Of a stretch of 64,000 nucleotides of DNA, positions 22,885-30,734 are shown one piece after another. Both the position numbers and the translations under genes were made by a program. The notes beneath the pieces are model-generated. The model did no database searches. It was not told the origin of the DNA and saw only the letters and a list, made by a program, of their open reading frames with translations. The stretch's first letter is position 1. Every line of letters starts with the position of its first letter. The stretch spans positions 60,889 through 124,888 of the forward strand of contig NZ_BMPI01000026.1 in assembly GCF_014647515.1 (NCBI RefSeq). The letters are read 5' to 3'. This stretch comes from Dactylosporangium sucinum (GTDB lineage: Bacteria; Actinomycetota; Actinomycetes; Mycobacteriales; Micromonosporaceae).

Positions 22885-24003
22885 TCACAGCGCAAAGATA
22901 CGTGCGCCGATTGCCCCCATACGCGATATCCGCTGCGTGGCACGCACTCCGGCACCCGAGTTCCTGGTGAAGTCCGTATCGAGCCAAAGGAGAGGAATGC
23001 GCTTACGCAGCTCTTCATCTCGCTTCCCGGCTTCCAGAGCGAGCCAGTCGTTGATGTGCGCGGCTACGCCTAGAGTGATGCCCTCGAAAGCAGAGACACT
23101 GAAGGCGCCAGAGGCTTTTCCTCGAACCCGATCAAACCTTCGAAAAATCTCAGGACCGACCGTGTTAAGCACTCGAAACAGATCTTTGAATGATACTTCT
23201 TCCGAAGTCATGGGAAAGTCTCTGTTTACAGCAAAGCCCAGGATCTTGTCTGTCAAGAAACCGTCCACATCGGCGAAGGATCTCAACTCGGATTCCGTGC
23301 TATTGCGGAACACGAGAAACCGAACCACCAACTCCAAGTCGTACTGCTCGGCCAATTGGCGCTCGGTGAGTGGAACGCATTCTTCGAACGACTCGAATTT
23401 CCTAAGGGAATCTAGCCAACCGTAGAACTCCGGATTGGCCATTAGCAATTGAGCGGTTCGGACCTCTTGCGGTGACGTAGGTGTTCCCCCACTGTTTAGG
23501 CGGTCAAACACCTCGTACTTGACGGCTTCGTCACTTTCTTTGAGAAGGATTCGAAAGTCGAGCCGGGCGCGCTTGAATCCGATCCGCAGAGATGCGGGAA
23601 TCGGATTCGGGCCGGAGTATGTCGCACCCTCGAGCGAAGGGAGATACTTGGTTTTGACGAGTTGGCTTGGTTCGTGCAGCTCACCCGTCCCCGCATCCCT
23701 CAACTCGCCCATAAACTGAAGGATGGTAGAGAGCCGCTGGAGGCCATCGACCACCTCCCAGACCCCATCTTCTCGTTGAGCGACAAAGATGGTTGGCAGA
23801 GGTATGTCGAGGAGAATTGACTCGACCAGCCGCGACTGCTGCTCAATTGTCCACCGAAAAAGTCGCTGAAATTCGGGGCGAATGATGATCTCGCCGTCGC
23901 GGTACAGATTCGCTACCTCACCGATCGACATCTGATAGCCGTCCGACCGGATGCTCCGACGGTTCTCATCTACCTCGTGCTCAAGGTTCACCGACCGCTC
24001 CAT
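22885..24003 (-). CDS. DUF262 (ParB/Srx-like) protein, partner of the HEPN protein
   Basis: A 372-residue DUF262 protein. The N-terminal block IGEVANLYRDGEIIIRPEFQ then RLFRWTIEQQSRLVESILLD and the catalytic-type VVDGLQRLST (a DGQQR variant, about residues 88-97) define the family. These are ParB-like nucleases or NTP hydrolases found in defence systems such as type IV restriction (GmrSD) and related modules. Here only the DUF262 part is present, with no DUF1524 HNH domain. It leads the two-gene operon with the HEPN gene. Codon use is far more AT-rich than in the AICE core. Confidence 0.82.
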   Translation of the reverse strand: MERSVNLEHEVDENRRSIRSDGYQMSIGEVANLYRDGEIIIRPEFQRLFRWTIEQQSRLVESILLDIPLPTIFVAQREDGVWEVVDGLQRLSTILQFMGELRDAGTGELHEPSQLVKTKYLPSLEGATYSGPNPIPASLRIGFKRARLDFRILLKESDEAVKYEVFDRLNSGGTPTSPQEVRTAQLLMANPEFYGWLDSLRKFESFEECVPLTERQLAEQYDLELVVRFLVFRNSTESELRSFADVDGFLTDKILGFAVNRDFPMTSEEVSFKDLFRVLNTVGPEIFRRFDRVRGKASGAFSVSAFEGITLGVAAHINDWLALEAGKRDEELRKRIPLLWLDTDFTRNSGAGVRATQRISRMGAIGARIFAL

Positions 24004-24315
24004 CCCGTCCGCGCGACGACGCGGGTCCTTCCCGCCCCAATCTCGATGAGCCTAGCGTCTGCCTCGGGTTCGCCGTACCGACGCGTGGCTTCGCAGCCGC
24101 TCGAACTTGGTTCCGCATCGTTACCACCGCGCACCCCCTCCCTCGACCTCTACCGGTGCGAACGACGAAGCGAGACAGCACATGGCTGGCACGACGCCGT
24201 AGCGCTGCTGCAGGCGCTGTGCACACTGCCGACGCCGGCCGCGCGGGTAGGGGTGGTTCCCAGTCGGGGTCGCGGCCTGGACTCAGTTCGAGACCTCCAG
24301 GCGTACGCGGCGCAC
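24004..24315. other. intergenic region in the cargo, no gene seen
   Basis: The 312 bases between the DUF262 start and the stop of the next leftward gene show no convincing reading frame. It should hold the promoter of the DUF262-HEPN operon. Base composition here is close to that of the host, unlike the AT-richer genes on both sides. Confidence 0.4.
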
Positions 24316-25575
24316 TTAGTCGGGTCGGAATGGACCCCCGGCTGCCGGGTCGACTCTCGGGTGCCCTACGAGCGAAGAGAATGGACCTCGAAGGAAGTTC
24401 GCAAAACATGTACGGACAAGACCCGACACTAGACTAACGCGGATCGAAGCCATCGTATCGGTTTGAAAGAAACCGCCAACAGCATGTCGCAACATTCCCG
24501 TGTGCAACGGGGTTGACCGCAGTTCGTAAAGCTTCTCCAAGAACTTCTTCCGACTGGCGATCGATCCGAACGCTTGAACAAAGTTCGGATGGCTCATAGT
24601 TTCATCTATTTCACTGGATGCGAGTTGTTCTATGAAGTGAACGAATCGCGCCGCAGACCGATTCTTCCGCCACGAGGTGTTCGGGTTAGCCAATGCCTCT
24701 AGTGCGCTTATGTACATAGCGAGCGCAACATGCTCGCTCGGCTGCTCCATTGCTTGTTCGTAGGCGTATATGCAGCCCTCGGCGCGCGCGTACGCCTCGC
24801 GGCCGACTTCGGGTCTAGCATCCTCCCTAAACTCGTAGAGGCCTTCCAGATCGTAGAGGCTCAACCCCGGCTCCAAAGGCAACTGCCGCATGGTTGCCAA
24901 CACGGCAAGCGACGCTTCGACCTCGTCGGCAGTAGCTTCGAACACTGGATGCATCCCTTCTACGGGAGCAGCGAGCGCGAAGGCGACGCAAGCTCGCAGG
25001 TTGGTCGCCCTTTCCTCGGCAAGTCTCCGACTGAACGGGCCTGCCATCGGCCCAGGAGTGCGGAATACAATCGACGTATCGAATGCTGGAATGGTAACCG
25101 GCGTTGTCTCTTTGTTTACCTGCTCAAGTGCAACCGTAGCTTGGTCACCGAATGACCACGTCCCCTGAAACCGCCGATGATTGTGTTCACTCATCAACCG
25201 CATGAAGTGAGTGCTTACGGCAGGCCCCAAACTCATCCGGGTTGAAAACGCGGCGCGCCACCATACTCCCGACCCAAAGTCGTTCTCGGAAATTCGACTC
25301 TGAGCCTCTCGCTGGCAAGCTCGAACTTCGGCGCGGATAGCCCGCGGGGAGGTTACTTTTGGAGGCTTCATTGGCTCCAATGCAATGCGGAGGCCAGCGT
25401 CGGATACCTTAACTTCCCACGTGTAGCCAGACTGTGAATGCTCGATGGCGCCGAAGCGCTCCTTCAGCAGAAACAGCATCCAATCCACGAACAGGAACTG
25501 TCTCGCTTGGTCCGACAGATATGAGGTGGGGAAGCTTTGAGTGTTCGACAACGCTGGCTCCGACAGTGACCGCAA
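24316..25575 (-). CDS. large HEPN-like (Apea-type) protein of unknown function (cargo)
   Basis: A 419-residue soluble protein. The C-terminal third has the pattern of Apea-like HEPN domains: ALAMYISALEALANPNTSWR, then FVHFIEQL, and a motif YELRSTPLHTG with RX4H spacing (R353, H358). The N-terminal 250 residues are unassigned. It could be a further RNase-type defence protein, or a structural HEPN. The TTG start at 25575 has no good ribosome-binding site, so the true start may be one of the ATGs downstream. AT-rich codon use suggests it was acquired separately from the AICE core. Confidence 0.6.
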   Translation of the reverse strand: MRSLSEPALSNTQSFPTSYLSDQARQFLFVDWMLFLLKERFGAIEHSQSGYTWEVKVSDAGLRIALEPMKPPKVTSPRAIRAEVRACQREAQSRISENDFGSGVWWRAAFSTRMSLGPAVSTHFMRLMSEHNHRRFQGTWSFGDQATVALEQVNKETTPVTIPAFDTSIVFRTPGPMAGPFSRRLAEERATNLRACVAFALAAPVEGMHPVFEATADEVEASLAVLATMRQLPLEPGLSLYDLEGLYEFREDARPEVGREAYARAEGCIYAYEQAMEQPSEHVALAMYISALEALANPNTSWRKNRSAARFVHFIEQLASSEIDETMSHPNFVQAFGSIASRKKFLEKLYELRSTPLHTGMLRHAVGGFFQTDTMASIRVSLVSGLVRTCFANFLRGPFSSLVGHPRVDPAAGGPFRPD

Positions 25576-25901
25576 GTTTCAGGACAGGGTGCTACTGCAA
25601 GTCGCGAAGCGCAACCATATTCCAGGTGGCTGGCGGGCGAAACGCCATAGCGCACAGCTCGGACGCTAGTTCGCCATGGGTGATCAAGGTGATCAACTGA
25701 GCGACGGTTGACCCCGCGGCCACATGGGTCCGCACCAATCGGGCGATCCCAACGCCGTGTACGGTCCGCCGACCGGGTGCAGGGGTGCGTGACAAAGTGA
25801 GTGACAACCGATCCACACGCCGACGGACGATCGCGGATGCCGGCGGACCGTTCGAGCAGGTCAACCTGCATGTCGGACCTGATCAACTAGAGTCGACCAT
25901 G
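25576..25901. other. right end of the AICE, non-coding
   Basis: The 326 bases between the last cargo gene and attR hold the right arm-type repeat (25786-25805) and no gene I would defend. A 90-codon leftward frame exists (25592-25864) but has no family features. This is attP-right-arm DNA. Confidence 0.5.
25786..25805 (+). repeat. right arm-type integrase site candidate
   Basis: TGCGTGACAAAGTGAGTGAC, 18 of 20 bases identical to 10818-10837 and in the same orientation, lies 96 bases inside attR. The left copy is 46 bases inside attL. Paired sites near both ends fit arm-type binding sites. Confidence 0.5.
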
Positions 25902-25948
25902 CCTTGACACGGAAGAGGTCACTGGTTCAAACCCAGTATCGCCCACCA
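25902..25948 (+). repeat. attR core (47 bp) and left end of the next element
   Basis: An exact 47-base copy of the tRNA-Val 3' end including CCA, without the 5' half of the tRNA. It ends the AICE. Because a further degenerate copy follows at 30044, it also serves as the left boundary of a second, decayed element. Confidence 0.95.
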
Positions 25949-25966
25949 CATGAAAGACCAGGTCAC

Positions 25967-25996
25967 GGCCGGTTCTCCTGATCGAGGAGACCGGCC
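25967..25996 (+). terminator. hairpin just right of attR
   Basis: GGCCGGTTCTCCT pairs with GAGGAGACCGGCC (one bulge) around a 4-base loop. It lacks a T-run. A diverged copy of the same hairpin follows the third att site (30107-30136), so it is part of the repeated flank. It was probably the terminator downstream of tRNA-Val in one of the integrants. Confidence 0.45.
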
Positions 25997-26065
25997 GATT
26001 CCCGTTTCCGGGCCACGTTGGGAGAGATCTGGGAGACGATCTCTGCGGCGTCGCGGCGACCACGG

Positions 26066-26612
26066 TCAGCCCTCCGCCCGCAGCAGTCGATCGAGGACCC
26101 CGACCGGCGAGCCGGGGCTCAGCCGGCGCCGCTCGTCCAGCGCCGCCCGCCACACCTCGCCGTGATGTGTGCATACAGCGCCTGGACCGACCCGTCCGCG
26201 TGGCCCATCTGCGCGTCCATCAGCGTCGCCGGGGTCCCGAGTTCGACCATCATGGTCTTGTACGAGTGACGAAGCCCGTGCGGCGTGAGGTTCGGCGCGA
26301 CCGGCGCCCAGCAGCACTCTGCCCGGCCCGCCGCGTTGCGGCCCCGCACCGGCACGCCAGGCCACGGCTCCGCCAGCAGCGGCGCCGGCCACGGTGCGTG
26401 CGGCGCCTTGCCCGGATACCACCCCGTTGCCGCCGGACGGAATAGCCAGGTGGCGAAGCCGTTGCGCCGCCAGTGCGGCGCCAGGACGCCGCCGACCACG
26501 CCCCGCACGTACCCGAGATCGGCGATCGCGTCCTCAAGACGCGCCCGAGTGGCATCGGCCGCCGTGCCATGCCCGTTGAGCACCCCGGAGACCGTACCGA
26601 CCGACAGTCAGC
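26066..26612 (-). pseudogene. int: integrase C-terminal remnant fused to a LacI HTH remnant
   Basis: From about 26612 the frame reads LSVGTVSGVLNGHG and AADATRARLEDAIADLGYVR, the DNA-binding head of a LacI repressor. It then continues without a break into tyrosine-recombinase sequence: VPVRGRNAA, TPHGLRHSYKTMMVELG (intact HxxR box) and AQMGHADGSVQALYAHIT (Tyr nucleophile). A frameshift near 26170 separates the tail, which ends at 26066. Only the last ~150 residues of the integrase remain. The LacI part is too short to be functional. It is a deletion fusion beside the left att of the second element. Confidence 0.75.
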
Positions 26613-26766
26613 CCGCCGGGTTGCGTTGGGCGGCGTCGGTTGCTGTACTCCGCTGCTACCGCTGAATCCGCACGCGGGGAGTGCTGGGCAACGCATGTTG
26701 ACGCGGGCCACGGCCAAGCCCACGTCTCCCGTAGATCAACTGATCGCCACAGTGTTCGGCCTCATG

Positions 26767-27042
26767 TCAACTCTTAGCAAGCCGCTTGATCAGATCGTCG
26801 ATAAACACGACAACCTCGTCCTTGCTCTTGACTTCTTCAACAGCAAGTCGCTCTACGACTTTGAACCCGGCGTTCTTCATCAAACGATCGCGACTCTGAT
26901 CAGCTGCCACCCTGCGCGCATGGTTTCCGCCGTCCAGTTCGATTGCCGCCGCCTTTCCTTCGTAGACGATGACGAAGTCGGGTTCGAAGTTCTTACCCAC
27001 AACGCGATGACCCGGAAGCGGGAAGACTGAGAACGTTTCGCT
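26767..27042 (-). pseudogene. C-terminal fragment of a PD-(D/E)XK (DUF559-like) endonuclease-fold protein
   Basis: About 90 codons read FEPDFVIVYEGKAAAIELDG (Asp plus Glu-Leu-Asp, nuclease-type core strand), then RDRLMKNAGFKVVERLAVEE and a closing helix. This matches the end of DUF559/Vsr-like proteins. No start codon with a ribosome-binding site precedes it, and the N-terminal domain is absent, so I call it a remnant. The divergent gene at 27077 begins just upstream. Confidence 0.5.
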
Positions 27043-27076
27043 TGGGGGAAGACTTTTGACGGTTACGATCCTCGTC

Positions 27077-27400
27077 GTGAGCAGTGACTTCGCGTTCTGG
27101 AAAGTCGGTGACGGCGATCCTGGCGAGATCTTCGACGGCTTGGCTGATGGGGCCACTGACACGCTCGAGCCGCACCCCGACGTCGCAGGCTTCCGCAGCG
27201 AACTGTTGTGGCGCTGGCCCGACCTGGTGGACGTCCTTGAGCCGAGCGAACACGACCTTGTTGACTCGCCCGAAGATGCTGCAAAGTACGTGCTGCTGAC
27301 CCTTCCGGTGCGCATGCTCGGCCATCTTGACGGGATCTATGAGCTGGCTCGCCAGTACAAACTCCGCGGTTACAGCGGTGTAGCCGACGAAGCGTTCTAG
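27077..27400 (+). CDS. small conserved hypothetical protein
   Basis: A 107-residue acidic protein beginning SSDFAFWKVGDGDPGEIFDG, with PDVAGFRSELLWRWPDLVDV and YVLLTLPVRMLGHLDGIYEL, ending LRGYSGVADEAF. This looks like a small actinobacterial family often encoded near polymorphic toxins, where members may be immunity proteins; that is from memory of the pattern. I use the GTG at 27077; a TTG 7 codons upstream is possible. It lies between nuclease and transposase remnants. Confidence 0.6.
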   Translation: MSSDFAFWKVGDGDPGEIFDGLADGATDTLEPHPDVAGFRSELLWRWPDLVDVLEPSEHDLVDSPEDAAKYVLLTLPVRMLGHLDGIYELARQYKLRGYSGVADEAF

Positions 27401-27449
27401 GTGACTGGTGTTAACGATGGCCGCTGTCTATTTCGGGTAGTTTGCTGGG

Positions 27450-28222
27450 ATGGCGTTGGGTAGGGCTTCGCAGCAGTTGGATCTCCTCGACCCGGTGATC
27501 CGGTTCTGCGACGAGACCCTTCCCGGCAACTCGATCTTCGCGTTTCTGCACGAGCACCGTGAGGCACTGTTCCCGGACAGCATGTTCACCGACCTGTTCG
27601 CGGAGGTCGGCCGCCGGTCGGTGCCAGCGTCGGTGGTCGCCACGGTGATGGTGTTGCAACGCCTGGAGGGCTTGTCGGATCGTGAGGCGGTCGAGCGGTT
27701 CACGTTCGACGCCCGCTGGCGTTACGCCGCCGGGGTCGGTGGCTGGGACGGTGCCGGCCGGGTCGGGTTCGCCCATACCGTGCTGGTCGACATGCGTGAG
27801 CGGCTGCGCCGCTCGGACCGCCCGGACCGCATCTTCGAGGTCGCGTTGGCCGCCGCCCGCACGGCCGGGCTGATCGGCCGGCGCCGGGTCCTGGATTCGA
27901 CACCGTTGCATGACGCGGTCGCCACGATGGACACGATCACGCTGATCCGTGCCGCGGTCAGGGGTCTGCTCAGCGTCGCCGGTCCCGGACTGGCCGGCGC
28001 GTTGCGGGCGGTGCTCACCAGCGGTGACGAGTACGCCAGCGCAGCCAAACCGTTGATCGACTGGGATGACAAGGCTGCCCGGGAGGCGTTGATCGATTCC
28101 CGGGCCCGAGACGGTCACGCGCTCCTCGGGCGCTTGATGGGCGTCAAGACCTGCCCGAACCCCTCGTCCAGGCCGTGCGGCTCCTCGCCATGGTGCTTGG
28201 CCAGGACCTGGAAACAAGCCAG
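27450..28222 (+). pseudogene. 5' part of an IS1182-family transposase
   Basis: The frame from ATG 27450 gives the N-terminal DUF772-type domain: ALFPDSMFTDLFAEVGRRSV, VMVLQRLEGLSDREAVERFT and VLDSTPLHDAVATMDT. After about residue 228 a 1-base shift near 28135 moves the readable sequence to another frame (EPLVQAVRLLAMVLGQDLET). It stops abruptly at about 28222, where IS3-type sequence begins. More than half of the transposase, including the catalytic DDE distal part, is gone. Confidence 0.75.
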
Positions 28223-28724
28223 ATCGCCGCTTGCGCGGTCTGCAGGTCGGGCGAGCGTGGGTTCCTCTACCTGGCCACCATCATCGAACTGCACTCCCGC
28301 CGGCTGATCGGCTGGGCGATCGCCGATCAGCCGGCGCACCGAACTCGTCGTGGACGCCCTAGCCGCCGCCCGGCGGACCAGGGGCAGCCTGGACGGGGCG
28401 ATCATGCACACCGACAACGGAGCCCAGTACACGTCGAAGGACTTCGCTGCCGCCTGCCGTGCTGCCGGTGTCCGGCAGTCGATGAGCGCGGTGGGTAGCT
28501 CGGCCGACAACGCCCTGGCCGAGTCGTTCAACGCCACCTTCAAACGCGAAACGCTGCGAGGCCTCCGCGCGTTCACCGACGAACGCGAGGCACGACTCAC
28601 CGCGTTCCGCTGGCTGCACCGCTACAACACCGTCCGCCGCCACTCCCGGCTCGGACACCAATCCCGAACAGCTACGAGAGGAACATCCGAACGGCACCAG
28701 CTACGCCGACGCCAGCCGCATAAC
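28223..28724 (+). pseudogene. 3' part of an IS3-family transposase (integrase core)
   Basis: Reads GFLYLATIIELHSRRLIGWA (first Asp of the triad lies before the junction), then after a frameshift near 28335 RTELVVDALAAARRTRGSLD, IMHTDNGAQYTSKDF (second Asp), SADNALAESFNATFKRE (Glu) and FRWLHRYNTVRRHS. A second frameshift near 28660 precedes the natural stop. It joins the IS1182 piece without a gap, so the two are a chimera made by deletion or insertion. Confidence 0.78.
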
Positions 28725-28740
28725 CCCCGTGTTCAAGATC

Positions 28741-28828
28741 AGGGGGCAAGGCCCCACTGCCAGCGCCGGTAGTCCTGCCGGCGACGGCGGCGGGGCACGG
28801 TGTCGACCAGGCCGTGTCGCCGCAAGCG
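28741..28828 (-). pseudogene. IS481-like transposase fragment A
   Basis: A leftward frame reads ARLRRHGLVDTVPRRRRRQD then YRRWQWG and a stop. RHGLV-x-PRRRRR-x-YRRW is the linker after the HTH of IS481/IS3-type transposases. Only about 28 codons remain, cut on the left by the IS3 fragment. Confidence 0.5.
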
Positions 28829-28835
28829 GGCCGCT

Positions 28836-28960
28836 GCGCGCCGCCCGGGGCACGCCGCGCCTTGCCGCTTCGCTCGCGGTGCACCGACCCCGGGCGGCGC
28901 GCAGGCCCGAGCGGATACTCCAAAGCCCCGGACATCCTCATCACGAGGAGCCGGGGCTTC
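28836..28960. repeat. diverged repeat, partner at 30395-30520
   Basis: The segment from CCGCCCGGGGCAC through CGCCTTGCCGCTTCGCT to AAAGCCCCGG resembles 30395-30500 in order and wording. It ends in a hairpin whose arms are AAAGCCCCGG and CCGGGGCTT (28921-28960). It is upstream IS481-type DNA present in two copies. Confidence 0.5.
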
Positions 28961-29031
28961 GAGCGAGCCGGTAACTGTGTGTATACGAACTTGTCGTTGC
29001 TGACGCTACACCGAGCGTGACCCGGGGCGTG

Positions 29032-29475
29032 CTAGAACAATGGCGTAAGGACCGAGCCCCACACCCAAATGCCATCCTCCCAGATTACGCCGTACAAAGA
29101 GTTCGTTCGGATGACGGGCGCACTCGGATTCGCATTCCTGGTGAGTGTGAACCTGTGGTCATAGTACAGATCCCGCGGCACTAGGCAATCCTCCCAGGTG
29201 TACCGGCCGGCCGCGAGATCGAGGGTATAGATGATTTCTGGGCTTTCAGTGAGTTGCTTGTGCTCAAAATACCCGTCTACGGTATAGGTTCCCGCCGCGA
29301 GGTCGATGCCGATTGACGTGCATGTCTGCTGGTTTCCGGAGGTCGGATGTGCAATTAGGTACTGTGTTGTGAGATGTTTCGCGGGCGGCAAATATGCATG
29401 CGCGGCAACGGGCGCTACCGTCACGGCAGTCAATGCTGTTACGAGCATTACGAGAGCGCGCTTGAGTGTGCGCAA
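29032..29475 (-). CDS. secreted protein of unknown function
   Basis: A 147-residue protein with a clear Sec signal peptide (RTLKRALVMLVTALTAVTVA, cleavage near AHA). The mature ~120 residues have two Cys that could form a disulphide, and beta-rich repeats AAGTYTVDGYFEH and AAGRYTWEDC. I do not recognise a family. It starts at TTG (29475) with GGGGG five bases upstream. The AT-rich codons differ from the chromosome, so it came with the mobile DNA. Confidence 0.6.
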   Translation of the reverse strand: MRTLKRALVMLVTALTAVTVAPVAAHAYLPPAKHLTTQYLIAHPTSGNQQTCTSIGIDLAAGTYTVDGYFEHKQLTESPEIIYTLDLAAGRYTWEDCLVPRDLYYDHRFTLTRNANPSAPVIRTNSLYGVIWEDGIWVWGSVLTPLF

Positions 29476-30043
29476 GTTTCCCCCTTGGATTCATACACTG
29501 ATCAAGATCATAGATTCCAATGCATCGCTCCGTCCAGGGCTGCGTTTGGCGAAATGTCGCATCTTTGCTGGGTTGACGGAGACCTATGCGCCTGGTAGCG
29601 GATCTTCATGGCTAGGCGGGTCAGGCATCCGCGTGTGGTCTATGCCTCCGGCGGGCAGGGCCCCCGGCCCTGCACCCGGGGATCGGCCTCCGGCGGCCAG
29701 GGCCGCCCGCCCTGGACCCGACGCTCCGGGATGCCGGCCGTGGGGTGGGTTGCGGTAGGTGCATGGCCTCCGCACCAGACCAAGCCGCTTCGCGGTCGCC
29801 TGCGGCGAGTCCGGTGCGGACGACCACGGCCCGGCCGGGGGCGAGCCTGCGCGACGGGATGCCATGCAGGGGGAGGTGTGGTTCAGCGGGACGCTTCGCG
29901 TCGCCGCCGGTGGCCGGTTGGGAGAGACCTGGGAGACGATCATGCGAATGACCCCCAGAAGGACCATCGCAAACCAATGCAGATCAGCCCCTGGACCAGG
30001 CGTTTCGCCATCCGACCAAGCCAGGCGGACCGAGTTGACCTTG
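29476..30043. other. gene-free region left of the third att site
   Basis: I see no coding sequence with family features. The segment 29630-29760 is low-complexity GC-rich DNA with repeated GGGCAGGGC/CCGGCGGCCAGGGC words, and 29750-29880 has imperfect inverted repeats. The GGGAGAGACCTGGGAGACGAT word at 29919-29940 also occurs to the right of both att copies. Confidence 0.4.
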
Positions 30044-30088
30044 TTGGCACGGAAGAGGTCACTGGTTCCGACCCAGTATCGCCCACCA
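30044..30088 (+). repeat. third, degenerate att site
   Basis: 45 bases matching the tRNA-Val att core with three substitutions (TTGGCAC for TTGACAC and TTCCGA for TTCAAA), ending in the same CCA. The T-loop change would ruin a tRNA, which fits an unselected relic. Confidence 0.85.
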
Positions 30089-30234
30089 CACGAAAGACAA
30101 GGTCACGGCCGGTTCTCCAGATCAAGGAGACTGGCCGTCGCCGTTTCCGACCCCCGTTTGGAGAGATCTGGGAGCCGATTACCGCGGCGTCGCGGTGACC
30201 ACGGTCAGCCCGCCCGCTCGCAGCGGTCGATCAG

Positions 30235-30370
30235 GGACCCCGACCGGCGACCAGGCCGTGCCGTACCAGGACCCGATGGATCGTGATCCGCGACGGAATC
30301 GGGCAGGACAGCCGTTGCGTCCAGCTCGGACTCGATGCGCCGGGCATCCCGTCGCGGATGGTGCCGGCGC
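30235..30370 (-). pseudogene. IS481-like transposase fragment B
   Basis: The leftward frame reads PIPSRITIHRVLVRHGLVAG, the HTH recognition helix and linker of IS481/IS3-type transposases. Upstream, in another frame, is ARRIESELD, the preceding helix. The fragment has a frameshift and is cut after the linker. It carries the same upstream flank as fragment A. Confidence 0.5.
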
Positions 30371-30566
30371 GGCTCGACGTTCTATACGTCTTCAGGGCGG
30401 CCCGCTCGGGGCACGTCGCGCCTTGCCGCTTCGCTCCCGGCGTGGCGACTCCGGACGGTGCGCTCGCCAGCCCGAGCGGACACGCCGAAGCCCCGGAGAT
30501 TCTGGCCAGGAGAGGGCGGGGCTGACGCTGGCTGGACGGGCAAAATCCTGTGCGATACTCCGGCGC

Positions 30567-30734
30567 GTGGATGACGATCAACCGCCCGAGGGTCCGCCAC
30601 AGCGGGTGTTGCTCGTTGCCGCTCTCGGCTCCGCACTGCTGGCGCTGCTGGTTCTGGTGCTGTGCTGCTGCATGGGCGGGAGTCGTGTGATCGCGGGCGT
30701 CGTAGGGTTTCTGACCGATCCCAGTCTGACGTAG
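30567..30734 (+). CDS. small single-span membrane protein
   Basis: A 55-residue frame from GTG 30567: an acidic start (DDDQPPEGPPQR), a membrane helix VLLVAALGSALLALLVLVLC followed by CCMGG, and a short tail. No good ribosome-binding site is seen, but the reading frame and codon bias look real. Function unknown. Confidence 0.4.
   Translation: MDDDQPPEGPPQRVLLVAALGSALLALLVLVLCCCMGGSRVIAGVVGFLTDPSLT

Larger units (their letters stand above)
10725..25948. mobile_element. actinomycete integrative and conjugative element (AICE) in tRNA-Val
   Basis: About 15.2 kb between two perfect 47-bp copies of the tRNA-Val 3' end. The leftward backbone reads: regulator-proximal small gene, SpdB-like membrane protein, TraB/FtsK translocase, small proteins, prim-pol, DUF3631 ATPase, xis, int. 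A divergent regulator and Nudix gene complete the core. This is the published AICE plan: tyrosine integrase, replication module and a single TraB-type translocase that moves double-stranded DNA. The prim-pol gene marks the prim-pol replication type. Cargo sits at both ends (11135-12141 and 22219-25575) and is visibly more AT-rich than the host. All core genes look intact, so the element may be active. Confidence 0.92.
25902..30088. mobile_element. decayed second element in tandem behind the AICE
   Basis: About 4.2 kb between attR (25902) and a degenerate third att copy (30044). It contains an integrase C-terminal remnant next to its left att, as in the intact AICE, plus IS fragments and small genes. 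After both att copies comes the same roughly 160-bp sequence (25949-26108 and 30089-30247), and a GGGAGAGAYCTGGGAGACGAT word occurs near 26019, 29919 and 30160. It appears to be an older tandem integration that lost its core and was then filled with IS debris. Confidence 0.7.

Noticed and set aside
25592..25864. 90-codon leftward gene at the right end of the AICE
   Set aside because: No ribosome-binding site or family pattern, and it includes the arm-type repeat; treated as non-coding.
29759..30286. Rightward 175-codon frame over the third att site
   Set aside because: It crosses an att/tRNA remnant and repeated non-coding flank and has no protein features.
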